Source: Pseudomonas entomophila L48
Lineage (GTDB): Bacteria > Pseudomonadota > Gammaproteobacteria > Pseudomonadales > Pseudomonadaceae
DNA: 64,000 nt
Reading direction: 5' to 3'
NCBI RefSeq assembly: GCF_000026105.1
Contig: NC_008027.1
Location: 1,050,501-1,114,500, forward strand
Under the pieces are notes generated by a model, which was not told the origin of the DNA, did not search any database, and saw nothing but the letters and a program-made list of their open reading frames with translations. Of this stretch, positions 30,496-38,736 are shown piece by piece. The first letter of the stretch is position 1. Each line of letters begins with the position of its first letter. Position numbers and translations under genes: made by a program.

Positions 30496-32775
30496 TTAGA
30501 AGTGCACGCTGGTGGTCAGCAATGCAGTCCGGCCCGCCGCCTGGTTGGCGAAGTGGGTGGAGTATGCCTTGTCGTAATAGACCTCGTTGGTGAGGTTCTG
30601 CACGTTCAGCTGCAGGTCGATGTTCTTGGTCAGCTTGTAGGCGGCCATGGCGTCGTAGCGTACATAGCTGTCGACCATCGTGGTGTTGGCCACGCTGCCA
30701 TAGACGTCATCGACATAGAACGCACCGCCACCGATCGTCAGCTTCGGCGTCAGCTGGTAGGTAGTCCACAGGCTGGCGCTGTTGTTCGGCGTGTTGGGCA
30801 ACTGGTTGCCGTCATTGGCCTTGCCCAGCGGGCCACCGTCGATCTGGCGGGCCTGCATGTAAGTGTATCCAGCGAACACCTGCCACTTGTCGGTCAGCTT
30901 GCCGCTGGCCGACAGCTCGATGCCCTGCACGCGGGTTTCACCGACGTTCTCGTAGGTGGTGGTGTCGACCTGGACCCGGGCGTTTTCCTTCTCGGTGCGG
31001 AACAGCGCCGCAGCCAGGGACAGGCGCTGGTCGAGCAGGTCCCACTTGGTGCCGATCTCGTAGTTGGTGGTTTCCTCCGGCTCCATGTCACTGCCCAGCA
31101 GGTTGCCGGAACGGTCGGTGGTGTTGCCCAGCGGGTTGCCCTCGGTACCCTCGCCGAGCATCGCCCCTGGCGGCGTGGCGGAGGTGGCGTAGGACACATA
31201 GATGCTGCCGTTGTCCGCCGGTTTCCACACCAGGCCCAGCTGGCCGGTGATGAACTCGCTGGTGTCCTGGCCCTTGGCAGGGACGCCTTTGCTGCTCACG
31301 GTGGTGCTGCCGTCGGCGTTGTAGCCACGGAAATCGGTGTCGAAGTGGTCGTAGCGCAGGCCCATGTTCAGCAGCCATTGCGGGGTCAGCTCCAGGGTGT
31401 CGAACACATAGAGCGCACGGGTCTTGCTGCTGGTCTTGGTACCGGCGTAGTTGCGCGCGACGGTGCCGACCCAGTTGTCGTCCGGGTTCGGGTTGTCCAG
31501 CGAGGTGCAGCTGCCGCCGCTGCCTGGGCCGGTACAGGTGAGCTTGCTGTTGGGGGTGACGGTGTAGCTCTGGCGGTCGGACTCTTCCTTGGTGAACTCG
31601 ACGCCGGTGGAGAAGCTGTTCTTCAGGCCGCCCAGGTAGAACTCGCCGAACAGGTCGGTCTGGTTGGTGGTGGTGGCGGTGTTGCCCACACGGGTGTTGG
31701 CACGACGCCAGACGCCGTTGTTGTTGACGTTGCCGGCGCTGTCGTCGGGCTGGGTCAGCACGTAGTCCTGCATGCTGTTGCCGTGGCGCAGGGTGTTCTT
31801 GAGGGTCAGCGTGTCGGACAGGTCGTGCTCGATGGCGAAGGTCGCGATATCGACACGGGTCTTGCGGAAATCGCGTCCGGTCAGGCCGTAGAAGTTGTCA
31901 CTGTCGCCACCGTCTACCGGTTTGTCCGGATGCGCCGAAGTCCGTGCGGTGCTGCCTGCCCTAGGCACGCTGTACGGGATGCCCGAGTCCGGCAGGTCGT
32001 CGCTTTCCAGGTGGTAGTAGTCGAGGTTGACGCGGGTCGGCGTGCCCAGGCCGAAGGCCAGGGACGGGGCGATGCCCCAGCGGTCGTAGTTGACCTTGTC
32101 GCGGCCGGCCACGTTGCTCTCGTGGGTCATCAGGTTGAGGCGCCCGGCCACGCTGTCGCTGAACTGGTAGTTGCCGTCGAAGGTGTAGCGCTGGGTCTGG
32201 TCGCTGCCCCAGGTCCAGGCACCATCGAGCGAATTGCCCAGGTGCGCGCGCTTGCTCACCAGGTTGATGGTGCCGCCAGCGGCGCCGCGGCCGCCGATGG
32301 CCGAATTCGGGCCCTTGGCCACTTCCACCGATTCGATGGCGAAGATTTCACGGCTCTGCGCGCCGGTGTCGCGCACGCCGTCCAGGTAGGTGTCGCCCTG
32401 GGCGTCGAAGCCGCGGATGAAAGGGCGGTCGCCCTGCGGGTTGCCGCCTTCGCCGGCACCGAAGGTGATCCCCGGCACGGTGCGCAGGGCGTCCTGCAGG
32501 TTCAGGGCGTTGGTATCCTTGATCACCTGCTGCGGGATCACGGTGACCGAGCGTGGGGTGTCCACCAGTGGTGCGGTGTACTTCTGCGAGGAGGCTTTCT
32601 CGACCTTGTAGTCGGTGCTCGCCTGCTCAGCCTTGCCGTTGATGCTGGTGGCATCGAGGGTGACGGCATTGCTGGCGGCGGGATCGGCGGCATAGGCGGA
32701 AGTGGCGGTGATCGCCATGCCGATGGCGGAGACGAGCAGACGTGGTGAACTCACAGCGGTTGGCACGTGACGCAT
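30496..32775 (-). CDS. piuA: TonB-dependent siderophore receptor (PiuA/Fiu family)
   Basis: 759 residues from ATG 32775 (MRHVPTAVSSPRLLVSAIG); a longer frame upstream lacks signal character. Signal peptide through about residue 29 (TSAYA-ADPA). The plug domain begins about residue 60 (YTAPLVDTPRSVTVIPQQVI), with IRGFDAQGDTYLDGVRD and GRGAAGGTINLV typical of catecholate receptors. The C-terminal barrel ends in the canonical aromatic SVHF. PiuA/Fiu receptors import catechol siderophores and monomers and are entry ports for siderophore-antibiotic conjugates. Divergent from piuC, with Fur-like sites between. Confidence 0.92.
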   Translation of the reverse strand: MRHVPTAVSSPRLLVSAIGMAITATSAYAADPAASNAVTLDATSINGKAEQASTDYKVEKASSQKYTAPLVDTPRSVTVIPQQVIKDTNALNLQDALRTVPGITFGAGEGGNPQGDRPFIRGFDAQGDTYLDGVRDTGAQSREIFAIESVEVAKGPNSAIGGRGAAGGTINLVSKRAHLGNSLDGAWTWGSDQTQRYTFDGNYQFSDSVAGRLNLMTHESNVAGRDKVNYDRWGIAPSLAFGLGTPTRVNLDYYHLESDDLPDSGIPYSVPRAGSTARTSAHPDKPVDGGDSDNFYGLTGRDFRKTRVDIATFAIEHDLSDTLTLKNTLRHGNSMQDYVLTQPDDSAGNVNNNGVWRRANTRVGNTATTTNQTDLFGEFYLGGLKNSFSTGVEFTKEESDRQSYTVTPNSKLTCTGPGSGGSCTSLDNPNPDDNWVGTVARNYAGTKTSSKTRALYVFDTLELTPQWLLNMGLRYDHFDTDFRGYNADGSTTVSSKGVPAKGQDTSEFITGQLGLVWKPADNGSIYVSYATSATPPGAMLGEGTEGNPLGNTTDRSGNLLGSDMEPEETTNYEIGTKWDLLDQRLSLAAALFRTEKENARVQVDTTTYENVGETRVQGIELSASGKLTDKWQVFAGYTYMQARQIDGGPLGKANDGNQLPNTPNNSASLWTTYQLTPKLTIGGGAFYVDDVYGSVANTTMVDSYVRYDAMAAYKLTKNIDLQLNVQNLTNEVYYDKAYSTHFANQAAGRTALLTTSVHF

Positions 32776-32838
32776 GGTTAAGGACCTTCCCCAAGGTATG
32801 AAGGCCGCGGATGTTAATGTAAGCGAATGTAAGGAACA

Positions 32839-32857
32839 ATTGAGAAGCGTTACCATT
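32839..32857 (-). promoter_or_regulatory. Fur-box-like operator for piuA
   Basis: On the minus strand AATGGTAACGCTTCTCAAT matches 14 of 18 defined positions of the palindromic consensus AATGATAATnATTATCATT. It lies about 65 bp upstream of the piuA start, a sensible place for iron repression. Confidence 0.65.
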
Positions 32858-32949
32858 CGAAAGAAATTTACATTCTTTACAATTTCACCTTACGGTTTTT
32901 ATGGGCTCATACGTCGTGGCTTGATCAAGGGGGCTTGTGATCCGTAAAA

Positions 32950-32968
32950 GGTAATCAATATCATTGGC
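32950..32968 (+). promoter_or_regulatory. Fur-box-like operator for piuC
   Basis: GGTAATCAATATCATTGGC matches 13 of 19 positions of GATAATGATAATCATTATC. It lies 30 bp upstream of the piuC start codon. Confidence 0.65.
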
Positions 32969-32997
32969 AGCTCTCTTTCGCATCAGGTGCCATTGCC

Positions 32998-33678
32998 ATG
33001 CTGCTTCACATTCCCGGGCTGTTCGATGCCGACGAAATCTCGCGAATCCGCGAGGCCCTGGAGCAGGCCGACTGGGCCGATGGCAAGGTCACGGCCGGCT
33101 ACCAGTCGGCCAAGGCCAAGCACAACCTGCAGTTGCCCGAGGGGCATGCCCTGGCCAAGGAAATCGGCAGCGCGCTGATCGATCGGCTGTGGTGCAACCC
33201 GCAGTTCATGTCGGCGGCACTGCCGCACAAGGTGTTCCCGCCGTTGATCAATTGCTACCGCGAGGGTGGCAACTTCGGCTTCCACATCGACAATGCCCTG
33301 CGCCAGCCCAAAGGCAGCCCGGAGCGCATCCGCACCGACCTGTCGTCGACCTTGTTCCTCAACGACCCGGACAGCTACGACGGTGGTGAGCTGGTGATCC
33401 AGGACACCTTTGGTGTGCAGCAGGTCAAGCTGGCGGCCGGCGACATGGTGCTGTACCCAGGCACCAGCCTTCATAAGGTCAACCCGGTTACCCGTGGCGC
33501 GCGTTACGCGGCGTTCTTCTGGACCCAGAGCCTGGTGCGCGAGGATAGCCAGCGCACCCTGTTGTTCGAGATGGACAACGCCATCCGCCAACTCACCGCC
33601 GATGTGCCGGAGCACCCGTCTCTGCTGCAGTTGACTGGCACTTACCATAACTTGCTGCGCCGCTGGGCCGAGGTCTGA
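32998..33678 (+). CDS. piuC: PKHD-type Fe(II)/2-oxoglutarate hydroxylase PiuC (YbiX)
   Basis: 226 residues. The 2-His-1-carboxylate iron ligands are His96 and Asp98 (FGFHIDNAL) and His159 (TSLHKVNP), and Arg169 for 2-oxoglutarate is in TRGARYAAF, all at the positions known for E. coli YbiX. PiuC lies next to piuA in Pseudomonas and is linked to iron-siderophore uptake; its substrate is unknown. A Fur-like site is just upstream and the Sel1 gene starts three bases after the stop. Confidence 0.95.
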
Positions 33679-33681
33679 ACC

Positions 33682-34443
33682 GTGTCCTATCAGTTGCGTC
33701 GTGAAGAGGTGGTGGATGTTGCTGGGTTGCAGGCGATGCTCAAGCACAGCCCTGGCCAAGCCGCTCAGGCGATCCTGGCGGCGGCGGGGCAGGGCGTGGT
33801 CGAGGCACAGTTGTTGCTGGGGCAGATCCTGCTGGATGGGCGGGGGATCGAGCAGGATGCGGTGGTCGCCCGGCGCTGGTTCGGTATTGCCGCCGAAGGT
33901 GGCAGTGCGATGGCGCACAATATGCTCGGGCGTTGCCTCGAGCATGGCTGGGGGGGCGAGGTGAGCCTGACGCAGGCGGCCATTCACTACGCGCGTGCGG
34001 CGGATGCCGGCCTGGACTGGGGCATGTACAACCTGGGCAACCTGCTGGCCACCGGGCGCGGAGTACCGGCCAATCAGGCCCAGGCGTTGGCGTGCTACGA
34101 GAAAGCCGCGCAGATGGGGCACGCGAAATCGATGAACCTGTATGGGCGCTATCTGGAGCAGGGTATTGCTATCGCGGCCAGTCCGGCCCGTGCGGTACGT
34201 TGGTATCGACGTGCTGCCGAGGCCGGGGATTTCCGGGGAATGTTCAGCCTGGCGATGGTGCTTGTCGAGCGTGGCGAACTGGCGGATGCGTGCCTTTGGT
34301 TGGACCGCGCCAGGGTTCAGGGCAATCTGACCTTTTTGCGCAGTAGCGTCGCTACGTTGCTGGCCACGGGCCCCCTGCTGTCAGACCAGGCTGCCAGATT
34401 CATGGCTGAGATTAGCAGCCGAGGGGAAGCAGTACCCGCTTAA
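33682..34443 (+). CDS. Sel1-repeat (tetratricopeptide-like) protein
   Basis: 253 residues from GTG 33682, three bases after piuC. Five to six Sel1 repeats of about 36 residues occupy residues 25-215 (AQLLLGQILLDGRGIEQDAV, AHNMLGRCLEHGWGG, MYNLGNLLATGRGVPANQA, SMNLYGRYLEQGIAIAASP). There is no signal peptide, so it is likely cytoplasmic. Sel1 repeats are protein-interaction scaffolds. The P. aeruginosa equivalent, PA4516, also follows piuC, which suggests a shared role with the hydroxylase, but no function is established. Confidence 0.9.
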   Translation: MSYQLRREEVVDVAGLQAMLKHSPGQAAQAILAAAGQGVVEAQLLLGQILLDGRGIEQDAVVARRWFGIAAEGGSAMAHNMLGRCLEHGWGGEVSLTQAAIHYARAADAGLDWGMYNLGNLLATGRGVPANQAQALACYEKAAQMGHAKSMNLYGRYLEQGIAIAASPARAVRWYRRAAEAGDFRGMFSLAMVLVERGELADACLWLDRARVQGNLTFLRSSVATLLATGPLLSDQAARFMAEISSRGEAVPA

Positions 34444-34501
34444 GTTGTGATTGGAGTGCGCAGATAGTTGAATTTTCTCCGTCTCGTTGAGGACAACTAT
34501 C

Positions 34502-35032
34502 GTGCGCTACATCAAGGACCGTTCCTTCCTGGCAACACTGACCTCCGTGACATCCGACTATCCAGGGAACCTGGATTCCGTCGAAGGTATGCCGCATAAG
34601 CGTGGCAATGCCTGGTTGACTGTCACGCCTCCTGGCCGTATTGAAACTCAGCAGTGTTTTTGGTTCGGCTATTTCGAGGGTGGTGATGCCGGTTATCAGA
34701 TACGCACGGTGGAGTCAGCGCCAGGTGATTCGCACTACGCGATCTGGGACTTGGACTTTCAGAACTATATCGGCTACTACCTGACGAGCAAGAACCCGAT
34801 CCTCTGGCGCGTACGTGTCGGTGACAGAAAGTTGCAATTACCCGAGCAACGTACTTATGACGGCGTGACGCTCGCCGCGCCAGGGCGCGCACTGCTCAGC
34901 GTCGCCAACAGGCCGACTTGGGATGACCACTACGTTGGCGTGAACAAGCCGAACCCACTGCTGTTTGAAATGAATGTGCTGCAAGTAGGCGTGGCACTGT
35001 TCGACAGCCCCACAAAGTTTCGGCAGCGTTAA
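34502..35032 (+). CDS. Unrecognised protein (orphan A)
   Basis: 176 residues from GTG 34502, with GAGGA nine bases upstream; a TTG five codons earlier is an alternative. I do not recognise the family. It begins MRYIKDRSFLATLTSV, has no signal peptide or membrane segment, and is rich in Tyr, Trp and aromatic-glycine runs (CFWFGYFEGGDAGYQI, IWDLDFQNYIGYYL), suggesting a compact beta-rich soluble domain. Base composition is less GC-rich than the surrounding iron genes. It follows the Sel1 gene by 58 bp and may be a recent addition between that gene and speC. That it is a real gene rests on the ribosome site and uninterrupted length. Confidence 0.6.
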   Translation: MRYIKDRSFLATLTSVTSDYPGNLDSVEGMPHKRGNAWLTVTPPGRIETQQCFWFGYFEGGDAGYQIRTVESAPGDSHYAIWDLDFQNYIGYYLTSKNPILWRVRVGDRKLQLPEQRTYDGVTLAAPGRALLSVANRPTWDDHYVGVNKPNPLLFEMNVLQVGVALFDSPTKFRQR

Positions 35033-35836
35033 TGCAAGGGGCCCGGTTGGAAGCCCATCTGCTGGCTGAGACCAGGGCTGTGTAACATCGTTGCAACCTG
35101 GGGCTTGGCAGCCCATGATTGAAAATGTGCGATAAATCAATTTGCGATGCTGTACGAAAATCGGTCCGTCAGGCTAACTTGGTGAACTCAAGGTCTGCCT
35201 GACGGCACGCCGTTATCGGCACATACATAAAAATCTGACAGTCCCTGCTCATACTGGCTTCGGGCATTCTCGACTATAAAAAGCCTCAGCGTTATCCATC
35301 CCTTTTCACAATTGCGCTTTGCGTTCGTGATAATTCAGTTTCGATCGATTTTTCGTTTTGCATTCCTCTAACTTCGCTCAATGTCACTCAGCTTGTTGAT
35401 CAAGCTTTGCGGATACCTGTGCGTTCGGTTAAATGCTAGCGTTTTCTATAGCCCGTCAGCGATCCGTTTCACAGACTGGATCGAGCGGTGCTGCATATTA
35501 TCTACACACTGAAACAGTGCCCTCTGTGCCTCTGGCTCAGGGGCAGTTGCCTGCATAAAGATATGGTGCCTGCCTTAGCCTTTGAGGTGAGTGTGATTTG
35601 AATGGGCGTGGCAGAGCCAGGCTGATTGAAAGACGGGCGGCATCGAGCTGGGCTATCGGCTCCGCTTCTAAGAAATCAAGGCACAGGATTGATTTGTGTG
35701 AGGGGAGCTCAGGTTGCGTAGGGAAATTATTCAACGTTCATTGAATATTACCGTTTTCTCATACTGTGCATGCGGTTTGCCTACGCGCTAGCAGTACTTG
35801 AGCTGTAGGTTTCATAAATTTAGATTGCGAGGTTTT
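35033..35836. other. AT-richer intergenic region without a recognisable gene
   Basis: 804 bases between two unrecognised genes. No credible frame was found on either strand. One clear inverted repeat is present, CCGTCAGGC / GCCTGACGG at 35166-35205 with a 22-base loop and no T tract. The stretch has long AT-rich segments (for example around 35320-35400 and 35725-35770) unlike neighbouring core DNA. It may contain the promoter of the following gene, scars of past insertion, or an unseen small RNA. Confidence 0.6.
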
Positions 35837-36379
35837 ATGATTGACTCTGAAGGTATTTTGAAGTCTTTTGTTTCGGAGCTTATTTGTGTTGATGGGGGCG
35901 TTAGGCCGCTGAAGCTCATTGTCACTAGTCCTGGGTTATTTCCCACAGGCAGTGGCAGGTTCGTCCTGGAAAGTGAGCCGTTCTCGTGGTCATGGAAACT
36001 GAGTAGGATCAAGCTGAAGTTTCACGTTGCACCTACTCTGACTAGGAACATGGTCTTTCGTGCCGCCTGTGTCACTGATGATGGTGGGTATTTGGATGAT
36101 GTGCTAATTGGCAGTGGATCGGGCGACTTCTGGTTGGCCAATGACTTATGGCAGAGCCCAGACCAATTTGACTACGACGCCGCATGGGAGGCAGAACTGA
36201 CGGAGGAAGTTGTGCGGTTCAACGGCAAAACACGCGATGTGTTTACAATTCGAAATGTCATGCACAAAAATCGAGCCGTGATTGAGAAGACCGGTCATTA
36301 TACTTACGTACGTATGAGTGAAGACAAACCCCCTGCGCGCTTTATACTCGGTGATATCAGCGATATTGAATATCATTGA
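35837..36379 (+). CDS. Unrecognised protein (orphan B)
   Basis: 180 residues from ATG 35837 (MIDSEGILKSFVSELICVD), with GAGG six bases upstream; the frame runs 13 codons further 5' without a better start. I do not recognise it. It is soluble by inspection, with alternating beta-like stretches (FRAACVTDDGGYLDDVLIGS, DVFTIRNVMHKNRAVIEK, HYTYVRMSED) and many AT-rich codons (TTT, ATT, GAT), so composition differs from neighbouring genes and horizontal acquisition is plausible. No visible similarity to orphan A. It converges on speC, with an inverted repeat between. Confidence 0.65.
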   Translation: MIDSEGILKSFVSELICVDGGVRPLKLIVTSPGLFPTGSGRFVLESEPFSWSWKLSRIKLKFHVAPTLTRNMVFRAACVTDDGGYLDDVLIGSGSGDFWLANDLWQSPDQFDYDAAWEAELTEEVVRFNGKTRDVFTIRNVMHKNRAVIEKTGHYTYVRMSEDKPPARFILGDISDIEYH

Positions 36380-36432
36380 TAAAAGCGGTTTCGCGTCCGT
36401 AGACAAACCTGCCCATTGCTGAGCAGGTGGTC

Positions 36433-36463
36433 GCCAGGCACGGAAGGAACCCCCGTGCCTGGC
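36433..36463. terminator. Inverted repeat between orphan B and speC
   Basis: Perfect 11-bp stem GCCAGGCACGG / CCGTGCCTGGC with a nine-base loop. It begins seven bases beyond the speC stop codon. No T tract on either side, so its terminator role for the convergent genes is probable, not certain. Confidence 0.65.
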
Positions 36464-36469
36464 TTCGTA

Positions 36470-37633
36470 TTACAGGTAATACGCCTTCAGCGGTGGAAAG
36501 CCATTGAACTCCACAGCACTGTAGCTGGTGGTATACGCACCGGTCGACAGCCAGTACAGGCGGTCACCGATCGCCAGGTTCAGCGGCAGGCCGTATTTGT
36601 AATTCTCGTACATGATGTCGGCGCTGTCGCAGGTCGGGCCGGCAATCACCACTTCTTCCGCTTCACCGTTCTTTTCGGTCCAGATCGGGAACTTGATGGC
36701 TTCATCCATGGTTTCGATCAGGCCGGAGAACTTGCCCACGTCGGTGTAGATCCAGCGCTCGACCGCAGTGCGCGACTTGCGGGCCACCAGCACTACTTCA
36801 CTGACCAGAATGCCAGCGTTGGCGATCAGCGAGCGGCCAGGCTCGAGGATGATTTCCGGCAGATCGTCGCCGAAGTCTTCCTTGAGGAAGCGGATGATCT
36901 CTTCGGCGTAGGTCTCGAGGCTGTTGGTGCGGGTGATGTAGTTGGCCGGGAAGCCGCCGCCCATGTTGATCAACTTCAGCTCGATGCCGTCTTCCTCCTT
37001 CAGGCGTTCGAAGATCACCTTGACCTTGGCGATAGCCGCGTCCCACACGCTGATGTCGCGCTGTTGCGAACCTACGTGGAAGGAAATGCCGTACGGCACC
37101 AGGCCCAGGTCGCGGGCGAGGATCAGCAGGTCCATGGCCATGTCGGTCTGGCAGCCGAATTTACGGGACAGCGGCCAGTCGGCGGTGGTGGAGCCTTCGG
37201 TGAGAATGCGCACATACACTTTCGAGCCCGGCGCGGCCTTGGCGATGTTGCGCAGGTCGGCCTCGGAGTCGGTGGCGTACAGGCGCACGCCTTTCTCGTA
37301 GAAGTAGCGGATGTCCTTGGACTTCTTGATGGTGTTGCCGTAGCTGATGCGGTCGGCGCTGACGCCGCGGCCCATCACCTTGTCCAGCTCGTAGATCGAG
37401 GCGATGTCGAAGCTCGAGCCTTTCTCCTTCAGCAGGTCGATGATCTCGACCGCCGGGTTGGCCTTGACCGCGTAGTACACCTTGGCGAACTCGAAACCGG
37501 CGCGCAGGTCGTCATAGGCCTGGCTGATCATTTGGGTGTCGATGAGTACGAACGGGGTTTCCTGCTTGTCGGCGAACGCCTTCATCTTCTGGAAGGTGTC
37601 GCGTGCGAAATAGTCTTCGACCTGAATCGACAT
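36470..37633 (-). CDS. speC: Ornithine decarboxylase (fold type III)
   Basis: 387 residues from ATG 37633 (MSIQVEDYFARDTFQKMKAF). It converts ornithine to putrescine. The PLP lysine is Lys57 in YYAVKANP, the glycine-rich PLP-phosphate loop is NMGGGFPANY, and the catalytic cysteine is in GPTCDSADIM. It is the compact eukaryote-like form found in pseudomonads, not the large E. coli enzyme. It follows the piu/Sel1 genes as in P. aeruginosa (PA4519). Its putrescine connects with the polyamine-type cluster at 48.6-52.4 kb. A long leader precedes it. Confidence 0.95.
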   Translation of the reverse strand: MSIQVEDYFARDTFQKMKAFADKQETPFVLIDTQMISQAYDDLRAGFEFAKVYYAVKANPAVEIIDLLKEKGSSFDIASIYELDKVMGRGVSADRISYGNTIKKSKDIRYFYEKGVRLYATDSEADLRNIAKAAPGSKVYVRILTEGSTTADWPLSRKFGCQTDMAMDLLILARDLGLVPYGISFHVGSQQRDISVWDAAIAKVKVIFERLKEEDGIELKLINMGGGFPANYITRTNSLETYAEEIIRFLKEDFGDDLPEIILEPGRSLIANAGILVSEVVLVARKSRTAVERWIYTDVGKFSGLIETMDEAIKFPIWTEKNGEAEEVVIAGPTCDSADIMYENYKYGLPLNLAIGDRLYWLSTGAYTTSYSAVEFNGFPPLKAYYL

Positions 37634-37991
37634 GCTCAAGGGCTCCATGGGCAAACTGAAAAGAAAAGTGGCAGCAAACTGAACGCCCTCCGTATCCCCA
37701 CTTTGGTTCGCCTACTTCCCAAGGCATGTCGCCGAAAGCAAAAAGGTCAACCGTGCCAGGGTAGGGCGGCGGGTGACCTTGCTGTCTCGTCGTCAGTACT
37801 TGAGCCGGATGGATCGTTTCCAGCATGGACGTTCGGCGCGCACTTTAGGGCGTGAAAACCGCAAGATCAACAGGCAAACCCGGTGGTTTCGCCGTGGATC
37901 GATGAGCTGTCACCTGAATAACCGACCCACATGACCGGGATATGTTCCCCAGGCTGCGGCAAGCGTAAAAAATTGTGGAATGGACCTTGTT

Positions 37992-38068
37992 TGCCCCTTC
38001 GCGGGTAAGCCAGATCCCACGGGGAACAGGGCATTTTCTGTAGGAGCGGGTTTACCCGCGATGGGGCC
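37992..38068. repeat. Degenerate REP-type pair
   Basis: TGTAGGAGCGGGTTTACCCG at 38039 is a good element; a worn inverted counterpart (CCCCTTCGCGGGTAAGCC...) begins near 37994. Confidence 0.7.
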
Positions 38069-38193
38069 AGCAGTGTTCATATTTATGGCCACGGAACACG
38101 CGCCTCCCCCGAGCATGAAATCAGCAAAAAAAATTGTCATCGCACTCGCTGCCAGCCCTTGGTCGGCCCGACCCTGCAGTGATTGCCGTTGTT

Positions 38194-38212
38194 GATGAGA
38201 AACATTACTATT
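38194..38212 (+). promoter_or_regulatory. Fur-box-like operator upstream of fecI
   Basis: GATGAGAAACATTACTATT matches 13 of 18 defined positions of AATGATAATnATTATCATT. It is 24 bp from the sigma-factor start codon. This fits iron repression of FecI-type sigma genes. Confidence 0.6.
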
Positions 38213-38235
38213 CGCGACCTCGCCCTGCCTCCCTG

Positions 38236-38736
38236 ATGAACACACCCGTGTCCGGACACAAAGGCTTCCTCGACCACTACCAAGAGCTGATCGGCACCTG
38301 GACGCGCAAGTTGCGCAGTCGCCAGCAGGCCGAGGACCTCACCCATGACGCTTTCGTGCGGGTTCTGGAGAACCCGAACGAGCAGGTCGAGCAGCCGCGT
38401 GCTTATCTGCACCAGACCGCCCGCAACATCGCCGTCGATGGTTTCCGCCGCGAGGACCGACGCCAGGCCCTTGAGCTGGAGGCATTCGACGAAGGGGCGG
38501 CGGGCCATGACGACCCGGAGGCCTATGTGCATGCCTTGGAGTTGGCAGACTCTGTGGAGCGGGCCCTTGCAGAGCTGCCGCTCAATTGCCGGCGGGTGTT
38601 CGTCTGGCAGAAGCTCGAGGGGCTGACCCAGGCCGAGATCGCCGAGCGCATGGGCTTGAGCAAGAACATGGTCGAAAAGTATATGATCCGCACGCTCCGA
38701 CATCTGCGTGAGCACCTGGATGTGTCGGCCAGATGA
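38236..38736 (+). CDS. fecI: FecI-type ECF sigma factor
   Basis: 166 residues from ATG 38236 (MNTPVSGHKGFLDHYQEL). Region 2 is visible as AEDLTHDAFVRVLENPNEQV and RAYLHQTARNIAVDGFRRED; region 4 as LPLNCRRVFVWQKLEGLTQA then EIAERMGLSKNMVEKYMIRT. Iron-starvation sigma factors of this type are held by FecR and activated when the outer-membrane receptor binds its siderophore. The stop overlaps the fecR start by four bases, and the receptor gene follows. Confidence 0.92.
   Translation: MNTPVSGHKGFLDHYQELIGTWTRKLRSRQQAEDLTHDAFVRVLENPNEQVEQPRAYLHQTARNIAVDGFRREDRRQALELEAFDEGAAGHDDPEAYVHALELADSVERALAELPLNCRRVFVWQKLEGLTQAEIAERMGLSKNMVEKYMIRTLRHLREHLDVSAR

Larger units (their letters stand above)
37634..38235. 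other. Divergent intergenic region between speC and fecI
   Basis: About 600 bases with no gene. The speC side has an inverted repeat, AAGGTCA at 37743-37749 and TGACCTT at 37774-37780. The centre holds a degenerate REP pair (37992-38068) and the fecI side a Fur-like site. I do not see convincing -10/-35 elements for speC. Confidence 0.6.

Noticed and set aside
30106..32748. Open frame of about 880 codons on the plus strand opposite piuA
   Set aside because: Antisense shadow of the TonB receptor gene; its Val/Ala/Gly/Gln-rich product has no recognisable domain.
35537..35734. 65-codon minus-strand frame in the AT-richer gap
   Set aside because: No good ribosome site and no similarity; the length is expected by chance in this composition.
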